A stretch of 7,046 nt of DNA from Xanthobacteraceae bacterium. GTDB taxonomy: Bacteria; Pseudomonadota; Alphaproteobacteria; Rhizobiales; Xanthobacteraceae. The stretch is from NCBI GenBank assembly GCA_030043335.1, contig JASHXX010000133.1, forward strand, positions 1 through 7,046, written 5' to 3'. Below are positions 1 through 5,169 of this stretch, in pieces (position 1 is the first letter of the stretch; the number at the start of each line of letters is the position of its first letter). The notes beneath the pieces were generated by a model. It ran no database searches. It was not told the DNA's origin and saw nothing but the letters and a program-made list of their open reading frames with translations. The position numbers and the translations under genes were made by a program.

Positions 1-1
1 C

Positions 2-874
2 TGCCGTCTGGGTTCGTTCACCCAGGACGATGGCGGCGTGACCGCCTATTTCTTCGACCGCAACGGCGCACATCGCCATACTGCGCGCGGCGACGTACTG
101 ATCGGCGCCGACGGCATCCATTCAACGGTGCGCGACAAGCTTTATCCCAACGAAGGACCGCCCGCCTGGAACGGCCTCATGCTCTGGCGCGGCGCGATCG
201 ATTGGCCGGCATTCCTCACCGGGCGCTCGATGGTGGTCGCCGGCGGGCTTGCCGCCAAGCTCGTGATCTATCCGATCGCCGAGGGCTCGCGCGCGGACAA
301 GCGGCTGACCAACTGGGCGGTGGTCGGCCGGGTCGGCGATCCGTCGATGCCGATTCCGCAGAAGCAGGACTGGTCGCGGCCCGGGCGCTTCGAGGATCTG
401 ATGCCGCACGTGCAGCGCTTCCGCATCCCTTACGTCGACGCGCGCGCCCTGATCGAGGCGACCAACGAGTTCTGGGAATATCCGATGTGCGACCGCGACC
501 CGCTGCCGCGCTGGAGCCACGGCCGCGTCACGCTTCTCGGCGACGCCGCGCATCCGATGTATCCGGTCGGCTCGAACGGCGCCTCGCAGGCGATCCTCGG
601 CGCGCGGTTTCTGGCTGACCGGCTCAAGGACGCCGAGCATCCGGCGCATGCGCTTTGGCTCTACGAGCAGACCCGGCTGCCGATGACCGCCGAAATCGTG
701 CGCAGCAACCGCCGCGGCGGCCCGGAAGGCGTCATCGACGCGGTCGAGGCCCGCGCTCCCGACGGCTTCAGCAATATCGACGACGTGCTCTCGTTCGAGC
801 AGAGGAAGGCGATCGTGCGCGGCTACGCCTCGACCGCTGGCTTTGCCCGCGAACAGGTCAACAAGGCGGCGTGA
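2..874 (+). CDS. FAD-dependent monooxygenase (class A flavoprotein hydroxylase), 3' part only
   Basis: The reading frame is open from base 2 to a TGA at 872-874, giving 290 visible residues; the N-terminus with the FAD-binding GxGxxG fold lies off the left edge. The GTG at base 38 is internal, because the frame continues upstream of it. Visible residues 35-44 (GADGIHSTVR) are the DG motif that contacts FAD and NAD(P)H in class A flavoprotein monooxygenases. Residues 174-185 (GRVTLLGDAAHP) are the GD motif binding the FAD ribityl chain, followed by a segment like PVGSNGASQAI, typical of the flavin-dependent oxidoreductase subgroup that includes PhzS and salicylate/3-hydroxybenzoate hydroxylase-like enzymes. 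Such enzymes use NAD(P)H and O2 to hydroxylate aromatic rings in the cytoplasm. It converges on the cupin gene with only 15 bp between stop codons. The family call is firm; the substrate is unknown, although the aromatic-acid neighbourhood suggests an aromatic compound. Confidence 0.9.
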   Translation, partial: CRLGSFTQDDGGVTAYFFDRNGAHRHTARGDVLIGADGIHSTVRDKLYPNEGPPAWNGLMLWRGAIDWPAFLTGRSMVVAGGLAAKLVIYPIAEGSRADKRLTNWAVVGRVGDPSMPIPQKQDWSRPGRFEDLMPHVQRFRIPYVDARALIEATNEFWEYPMCDRDPLPRWSHGRVTLLGDAAHPMYPVGSNGASQAILGARFLADRLKDAEHPAHALWLYEQTRLPMTAEIVRSNRRGGPEGVIDAVEARAPDGFSNIDDVLSFEQRKAIVRGYASTAGFAREQVNKAA

Positions 875-890
875 GCAACAAGCTCGCGCC
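868..890. terminator. Hairpin between convergent genes (possible bidirectional terminator)
   Basis: Left arm GGCGTGAGC (868-876) pairs with right arm GCTCGCGCC (882-890) around loop AACAA. All nine positions pair on the + strand RNA if one G-U wobble is allowed (872/886); on the minus strand that position becomes an A-C mismatch. The structure covers the monooxygenase stop codon and reaches the first base of the cupin stop codon. Neither side has a T-tract, so it is not a textbook intrinsic terminator. It sits where a shared terminator would be needed, but chance in GC-rich DNA is possible. Confidence 0.35.
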
Positions 891-1339
891 TACTCCGGCG
901 GCGGCAGGAACATCACTTCGTGCTTGGCGGACAGCGCCACCACTTCCGGCGGCGTCTGCTCCTTCATGCTGTGGATCGCCCAGAACAAATCGTAGAGCTT
1001 GCGGGTCGGCGACACCCAGAAGAAGCACTTGATCGGCTGGTCGGACTTGTTGAACAGGCCGTGCGGGATCTGCATCGGCAGCCGGATCAGGTCGCCGGTG
1101 GTGGCGACGAACTCGCGGCCGTCGAGGACGAGGTCGAAGCGGCCTTCGAGCATGTAGATGAACTCGTCCTGAGTCGGATGGATGTGCGGCGGCACGAAAG
1201 TGCCGGGCGGCAGCGTCGCGTGCCAGGAGAACGAGTGCTCGGAGAGCTGCTTGGGCACATAGGTCTGGCCCAGAATATTCCAGACGATGCCGTCGATGCC
1301 GGTGCCGGCCTTGGTAATTCCTGGTGTCATCGCGTTCAT
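890..1339 (-). CDS. Small single-domain cupin protein
   Basis: This gene encodes 149 residues, ATG at 1337-1339 and TAG at 890-892. The start is supported by an AGGGAGA ribosome site at 1348-1354, 8 nt upstream; the frame remains open further upstream but has no better start. Cupin motif 1, G(X)5HXH(X)4E(X)6G, is matched exactly at residues 46-66, giving putative metal ligands H52, H54 and E59. Motif 2 matches at residues 82-97, with H93 as fourth ligand and N97, although the usual PxG is PMQ. The metal site therefore looks complete. Monocupins of this size may be dioxygenases, isomerases, decarboxylases or ligand-binding proteins, and sequence alone does not choose. It is the last gene of the minus-strand operon, 113 bp after the Rid gene, so it may also have its own promoter. 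A role on a pathway intermediate is inference from context. Confidence 0.88.
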   Translation of the reverse strand: MNAMTPGITKAGTGIDGIVWNILGQTYVPKQLSEHSFSWHATLPPGTFVPPHIHPTQDEFIYMLEGRFDLVLDGREFVATTGDLIRLPMQIPHGLFNKSDQPIKCFFWVSPTRKLYDLFWAIHSMKEQTPPEVVALSAKHEVMFLPPPE

Positions 1340-1375
1340 CGCACGCGTCTCCCTACTCTCGCCGCAAGCTACGGC

Positions 1376-1405
1376 ATTCAAGCACGAGCGCACCGGCTGC
1401 GCCAA
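1376..1405 (-). promoter_or_regulatory. Weak sigma70-like promoter candidate for the cupin gene
   Basis: In the 113-bp gap between the Rid and cupin genes, the minus strand reads TTGGCG (1405-1400), an 18-nt spacer, then TTGAAT (1381-1376). Each hexamer matches the -35/-10 consensus at 4 of 6 positions, and the -10-like box lies 36 nt from the cupin ATG. The gap is much longer than the others in this operon, which is the main reason to suspect a separate promoter. The box match alone is weak. Confidence 0.2.
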
Positions 1406-1452
1406 CGTCGGCTGCGCGCAATCGGACAACAACGTAAACAACGCGCCGCGGC

Positions 1453-1890
1453 TCAGCGCTCCGGCACCACGGCGGTGGTCTCGATCTCGAGCCGCGCCTG
1501 GGGCTCGACCAGCCGGGTGACGGCGACGAGCGACATCGCCGGAAAGTGGTCGCCCATCACCTCGCGGTAGACTTCGCCGAGCGCCGGCCGGGCGTTGAGA
1601 TATTCGTCCATGTCGCGCACGTACCAGGTCATGCGCACGACGTGCTGCGGCGCGGCGCCGCCCTCGGCGAGCACGGCGACGATGTTGTTGAGGAGCTGGC
1701 GCGCCTGGCCGACGAAGTCGGCGGCGAAGCGGCCGTGCTCGTCCCAACCGATCATGCCGCCGACGAACAGAGTGTCGCCGCACGCCTTGATGCCGTTGGC
1801 GTAGCCCTTGGGCTGCGGCCAGCCGGCGGGCTGCAGCACGACGTTGGATTTCTGACGCGGCGAAAGCGTGCGGATCGGACCCTCGGACAT
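1453..1890 (-). CDS. RidA/YjgF/YER057c/UK114-family protein lacking the archetypal catalytic arginine
   Basis: This gene encodes 145 residues, ATG at 1888-1890 and TGA at 1453-1455. Ribosome site AGGGAG (1896-1901) overlaps the ligase stop codon, and the intergenic gap is only 9 bp, so the two genes are probably translationally coupled. The Rid-family pattern is clear: QARQLLNNIVAVLAEGG at 62-78, then MTWYVRDMDEY (87-97), FPAMSLVAVTRL (116-127) and LEIETTAV (134-141). Archetypal RidA proteins hydrolyse reactive enamine/imine intermediates to keto compounds plus ammonia in the cytoplasm. Aligned by eye to E. coli RidA, Arg105 corresponds to Met119 here, while Glu120 corresponds to Glu135. Rid subfamilies without the arginine are generally not active on the classical enamine/imine substrates, so the function may be altered. 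Family membership is secure. A role in processing an amino-aromatic CoA intermediate is inference from the neighbouring ligase and crotonase. Confidence 0.92.
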   Translation of the reverse strand: MSEGPIRTLSPRQKSNVVLQPAGWPQPKGYANGIKACGDTLFVGGMIGWDEHGRFAADFVGQARQLLNNIVAVLAEGGAAPQHVVRMTWYVRDMDEYLNARPALGEVYREVMGDHFPAMSLVAVTRLVEPQARLEIETTAVVPER

Positions 1891-1899
1891 TCGATCTCC

Positions 1900-3546
1900 C
1901 TAGGAGGCAAGCTTGCTGGCAGCCGATTCGACGGCCATGCGCCGCAACGCGAAACGCTGCAATTTGCCGGTCTCGGTGCGCGGCAGGCTGTTCACATATT
2001 CGATTGCGCGCGGATATTTGTACGGCGCCACTGTCGACTTGACGTGCTCCTGCAGCGTGCGGGTGAGCGCGGCGTCGGCGGTAAAGCCCTGGCGGAGCAC
2101 CACATAGGCCTTGACGATCTGTCCGCGCTCCGGATCGGGTTGGCCAACCACGCCGCACTCGGCGACCGCGGCGTGCTCGAGCAGCACCGCCTCCACTTCC
2201 GGCCCGGCAATGTTGTAGCCGGCGGAAATGATCATGTCGTCCGAGCGCGCCTGATAACAGAAATAGCCGTCAGCGTCCCTGACGTAGGTGTCGCCGGTGA
2301 CGTTCCAGGCGTCCTGGACGTAGTCGGCCTGGCGCTGGTCGCCGAGGTAGCGGCAGCCGGTTGGGCCGCGCACCGCGAGGCGGCCGGCGACGCCGGCGGG
2401 GAGTTCGCGGCCGGCCTCGTCGTTGACGCGCGCCTCGTACCCGGGCACCGGCTTTCCGGTCGCGCCGGCGCGCGCCGTCTCCTCGGGCGAGCCGATGAAA
2501 ATGTGCAGCATCTCGGTCGAGCCGAGGCCGTCGATGATGCGGATGCCGGTCGTGGCAAGCCAGGCGTTGAAGGTTGCGGCCGGCAGCGTCTCGCCGGCGG
2601 AGACGCATTTGCGCAGCGAGGAAAGGTCGTGCGCCGCGAGCTTGCCCAGCATCGCCCGGTAGGCGGTCGGTGCAGTGAAGCAGATCGTCGCACCGAATTT
2701 GCCGATCGCGGGCAGCAGGTCGTCGGGCGTCGCCTTCTCCAGCAGGATGGTCGAGGCGCCGACATGCAACGGAAACAACACCAGGCCGCCCAGCCCGAAG
2801 GTGAAAGCGATCGGCGGCGAGCCGATGAAGCGGTCGTTATGGACCGCACGCAGCACGTGCTTGCCGAAGGTGTCGCAGATCGCGAGCAGGTCGCGCTGGA
2901 AATGCATGGTGCCCTTGGGCACGCCCGTCGTGCCCGAGGTGAAGGCGATCAGGCAGACGTCGTCGCTTGCGGTATCGCAAGGCGCGAACCGCTCGTAGCC
3001 TGGTTTGCGCATCAGCGTTTCGAGGCTGTCGGCGGCGCCCGAGCCCCAATAGACGATCCGTTGCAGCGTCGGCGCGAGCGGCCGCGTCTTCTCGATCTCG
3101 TCGGCAAGGCGCGCATCGCAGAGCGCGAGCCGGATTTCCGCCTTGGTCAGCGGAAAGGCGAGTTCCTTGGCGCGCAACAGCGGCATGGTCGCAACCACGA
3201 TGCCGCCGGCTTTGATCACGGCAAAATAGGCCGCGACCATCATCGGGCTGTTCGGCCCGCGCAGCAGCACCCGGTTGCCCGGCACCATGCCGAGGTCGCG
3301 GGTGAGCACATTGGCAATGCGATTGACGCGTTCGGCGAGCGCGGCGTAGGAGAGCCGTTCGGTCGGCGAGATCAGGCAATCGCGGTCGCCATAGCCGGCG
3401 GTCAGCCAATCGTCGATGAAGGTGCTCACGCAATTGAGCCGCTGCGGATAGCGCAGCTCCGGCAGGTCGAACAAAAACTCGGGTTGCTGCTGGGGCGCGG
3501 GCAAATGATCCCGCGCGAAGGTGTCGACATGGGCCGAGCGGATCAT
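1900..3546 (-). CDS. AMP-forming aryl-CoA ligase, benzoate/2-aminobenzoate-CoA ligase type
   Basis: This gene encodes 548 residues, ATG at 3544-3546 and TAG at 1900-1902; AGGGA at 3556-3560 is 9 nt upstream. It belongs to the ANL superfamily: P-loop TSGTTGVPKG at 203-212, GLGSTEM at 340-346, TGD at 417-419, hinge region beginning RSDDMIISAGYN at 434-445, and the C-terminal PRTETGKLQR at 522-531, where K528 is the expected adenylation lysine. Length and core motifs look intact. The reaction is acid + ATP + CoA to acyl-CoA + AMP + PPi. The N-terminal SAHVDTFARDHLP and RYPQRLNC segments, and the SPPIAFTFGLGG segment, resemble benzoate-CoA ligase relatives, particularly those annotated as 2-aminobenzoate-CoA ligase; this is from memory of the family, not a search. 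It lies 55 bp downstream of the crotonase and directly before the Rid gene, consistent with the activating step of an aryl-CoA pathway. Anthranilate is the leading substrate guess; salicylate or another substituted benzoate is possible. Confidence 0.92.
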   Translation of the reverse strand: MIRSAHVDTFARDHLPAPQQQPEFLFDLPELRYPQRLNCVSTFIDDWLTAGYGDRDCLISPTERLSYAALAERVNRIANVLTRDLGMVPGNRVLLRGPNSPMMVAAYFAVIKAGGIVVATMPLLRAKELAFPLTKAEIRLALCDARLADEIEKTRPLAPTLQRIVYWGSGAADSLETLMRKPGYERFAPCDTASDDVCLIAFTSGTTGVPKGTMHFQRDLLAICDTFGKHVLRAVHNDRFIGSPPIAFTFGLGGLVLFPLHVGASTILLEKATPDDLLPAIGKFGATICFTAPTAYRAMLGKLAAHDLSSLRKCVSAGETLPAATFNAWLATTGIRIIDGLGSTEMLHIFIGSPEETARAGATGKPVPGYEARVNDEAGRELPAGVAGRLAVRGPTGCRYLGDQRQADYVQDAWNVTGDTYVRDADGYFCYQARSDDMIISAGYNIAGPEVEAVLLEHAAVAECGVVGQPDPERGQIVKAYVVLRQGFTADAALTRTLQEHVKSTVAPYKYPRAIEYVNSLPRTETGKLQRFALRRMAVESAASKLAS

Positions 3547-3567
3547 GGCGCGTCATCCCTGGCTGCA

Positions 3568-3588
3568 CCGCCGGCGAGCGGCCGGCGG
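3568..3588. repeat. Perfect 8-bp inverted repeat in the crotonase-ligase gap
   Basis: CCGCCGGC (3568-3575) and GCCGGCGG (3581-3588) are perfect inverted copies around a 5-nt loop. The hairpin lies in the 55-bp gap between the crotonase stop and the ligase start, 7 nt upstream of the ligase ribosome site on the minus strand. No T-tract follows, so readthrough is expected. It might attenuate transcription or stabilise the mRNA segment. GC-only repeats of this length can also arise by chance in this base composition. Confidence 0.4.
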
Positions 3589-3601
3589 CGCGCAGCGCGT
3601 T

Positions 3602-4435
3602 TCAGTTGCCTTCGAACACCGGCTTGCGCTTCTCGGCAAATGCCCGATAGGCGCGATTGAAGTCTTCGGTTTCCATGCACAGGGCCTGAGCCACGGCCTC
3701 GGCCTCGATCGCGGTCTCAACCGACATTGCCCATTCCATTTCCAGCATGCGCTTGGTCATGGCGTTGCCGAAGCTCGGTCCGGCGGCCAGCTCCGCCGCC
3801 AGCGCCTGCGCCTCGGCGAGGAGTCTATCGGATGTCGACAGCCGGTTGAAAAATCCCCAGCGCTCGGCGTCCTCGCCGCCGAGCGCACGGCCGGTGAAGA
3901 GGAGTTCCGCGGCGCGGCCCTGGCCGACGATTCGCGGCAGGATGGCGCAGGCGCCCTTGTCGCAGCCGCCGAGGCCGACGCGGTTGAACAGGAATGCGAC
4001 CTTGGCGCCCGGCGTTCCAATGCGGATGTCCGAGGCCATGGCGATGATCGCGCCGGCGCCGGCGCAGACGCCGTCGACCGCGGCGACGATCGGCTGCGGC
4101 GCGGCGCGCATCGCTTTGACCAGCTCGCCGGTCATGCGGGTGAAATCGAGCAATCCCGCCGCCTTCATTTCGGTGAGCGGCTTGATGATCTCGAACACGT
4201 CGCCGCCGGAACAGAAATTGCCGCCCTCGCCGCTGATCACGGTCGCCTTGACGCTCTTGTCGCGGGCAGCGGCACGGAAGATGTTGGCGAGCTCGGCGTA
4301 GCTCTCGAAGGTCAGCGGATTCTTGCGCTCGGGGCGGTTGAGCGTGATCGTGGCGACGGCGCCGGCGACGGCGAGCCGCACATGCTGCGCGGCATAGGCC
4401 GAAAGCGGCAGCGCGACCGGATTGGCGCTCGTCAT
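3602..4435 (-). CDS. Enoyl-CoA hydratase/isomerase (crotonase) family protein
   Basis: This gene encodes 277 residues, ATG at 4433-4435 and TGA at 3602-3604. The start overlaps the marR stop codon as ATGA (4 bp), with GGAGA at 4443-4447 placed 7 nt upstream, indicating translational coupling. Crotonase-fold oxyanion-hole segments are visible as GNFCSGGD (72-79) and CAGAGAIIA (124-132), which bind the thioester carbonyl of acyl-CoA substrates. The classical hydratase glutamates (rat mitochondrial Glu144 and Glu164) align by eye with Ile130 and Arg152, so simple enoyl-CoA hydration in the usual way is doubtful. Instead the segment [11 protein letters not shown] (152-162) carries Asp159, as in crotonase subgroups that use an aspartate nearby. 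The length is normal for a stand-alone crotonase. Position between marR and the aryl-CoA ligase suggests action on a ring-derived CoA thioester; hydratase, isomerase, hydrolase or lyase activity are all possible. Confidence 0.92.
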   Translation of the reverse strand: MTSANPVALPLSAYAAQHVRLAVAGAVATITLNRPERKNPLTFESYAELANIFRAAARDKSVKATVISGEGGNFCSGGDVFEIIKPLTEMKAAGLLDFTRMTGELVKAMRAAPQPIVAAVDGVCAGAGAIIAMASDIRIGTPGAKVAFLFNRVGLGGCDKGACAILPRIVGQGRAAELLFTGRALGGEDAERWGFFNRLSTSDRLLAEAQALAAELAAGPSFGNAMTKRMLEMEWAMSVETAIEAEAVAQALCMETEDFNRAYRAFAEKRKPVFEGN

Positions 4436-4950
4436 CGCGGCGTCTCCGCGGCAATCGCGCGCCGCGCCGACGCCTTGGTCTTGGCGAGAAGCCGCATCAA
4501 CGCCTCGATGTCGGCCGGGGTCAGATCGGCGAAGAACTCGGCGATCCAGCCCTCGTGCGCGCGCGCCATGGCGCGGAACGCCCGGCGGCCCTCCGGGGTG
4601 AGGCTGACGAGCTGAGCGCGGCGGTCGCTCGGCGACTGGCGGCGGTCCAATAGCCCGAGCGCGACGAGCCGCTCGGTGAGCCCAGTGACGTTGCCGTTCG
4701 ACACCATCATCCGCTGCGACAGCTCGCCGAGCGTCATGCCGCCGGGCGATTTGTCGAGCTGCGCCATCAAGTCGAAGCGCGGCAGGGTGACCTCGAACTC
4801 GTGCCGCAGCCGGCGGCGGATCTCGCCTTCGATCAAGGTCGCGCAGGTCAGGAGCCGCAGCCAGAACCGCAATTCGCTTTCATGATCGCCCGGCCGCTCG
4901 GTGACTTTGGTTTCCGCATCGAGCGGCGGTGTGCCGGTTGTTTCCTGCAC
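4432..4950 (-). CDS. MarR-family transcriptional regulator, first gene of the aryl-CoA operon
   Basis: This gene encodes 172 residues, predicted GTG start at 4948-4950 with AAGAGG at 4957-4962 placed 6 nt upstream, and TGA at 4432-4434. No ATG lies near the N-terminus in this frame, so the GTG is the best choice, though the exact start is less certain than for the other genes. The winged helix-turn-helix is clear: [20 protein letters not shown] at 72-91, with the recognition helix at about 83-97, then the wing with the family-typical [10 protein letters not shown] at 109-118. Helical segments at about 25-67 and 119-165 fit the MarR dimerisation domain. MarR proteins act as dimers on short palindromes and are often released by aromatic acids or aryl-CoA esters. 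As head of the operon it probably controls itself and the downstream catabolic genes, and perhaps the divergent amidohydrolase. The ligand is not visible from sequence. Confidence 0.93.
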   Translation of the reverse strand: MQETTGTPPLDAETKVTERPGDHESELRFWLRLLTCATLIEGEIRRRLRHEFEVTLPRFDLMAQLDKSPGGMTLGELSQRMMVSNGNVTGLTERLVALGLLDRRQSPSDRRAQLVSLTPEGRRAFRAMARAHEGWIAEFFADLTPADIEALMRLLAKTKASARRAIAAETPR

Positions 4951-5169
4951 GCGATGCCTCTTCGGTTGAGCGCTGGCGAAATTCGCGCGGCCGCCGCGCC
5001 ACTGTGCGCGGGATTCATTTTAAGGTTCAAATTTATAGGCTTCAAGTAGCCTTGGGTGCTCACCTGGCCAGGGCAAGCAGGAGCGCGCTCTCTAGAAGAC
5101 GACAGTAGATGAAGCGTAAATTGAGCGCCCGTCCGCGATCGGAAGGCCAGGGCATCTGGGGAATTAGCA
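4951..5169. promoter_or_regulatory. Divergent marR/amidohydrolase intergenic region with candidate operator dyads
   Basis: This 219-bp gap separates the two divergent genes and should hold promoters for both. An AT-rich core at about 5011-5047 contrasts with GC-rich surroundings. On the minus strand it contains TATAAA (5037-5032), a good -10-like box about 80 nt from the marR start, but no convincing -35 box. Candidate operator dyads are GCGAAATTCGC (4976-4986), GCGCGGC-C-GCCGCGC (4985-4999) and the imperfect AGGCTTCAAGTAGCCT (5037-5052). TTCAA also recurs at 5026-5030 and 5041-5045, a 15-bp period. The dyad abutting the -10-like box is best placed for a MarR operator. No clear + strand promoter was found. 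Confidence 0.35.

Noticed and set aside
38..40. GTG as the start of the flavoprotein gene
   Set aside because: The frame is open to the left edge with plausible protein sequence, and the family needs an N-terminal FAD-binding region that is missing, so the gene begins outside the window.
1394..1417. 9-bp direct repeat CGGCTGCGC (1394-1402 and 1409-1417)
   Set aside because: Only two copies of a short GC-rich word, with no symmetry. It overlaps the weak cupin promoter candidate but is not strong enough to call an operator.
1340..2158. Upstream extension of the cupin frame to a 422-residue protein
   Set aside because: The extension runs through the Rid gene and part of the ligase in another frame. 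The AGGGAGA site at 1348-1354 and the cupin motifs place the true start at 1339.
1546..3660. 704-codon open frame on the + strand
   Set aside because: It lies antisense to the ligase and Rid genes, which have complete family motifs. Its translation is rich in R, G, A, H and D with no recognisable domain, as expected for an antisense shadow in high-GC DNA.
3521..4615. 364-codon open frame on the + strand
   Set aside because: Antisense to the crotonase and to part of marR; no domain pattern and no ribosome site that decides a start.
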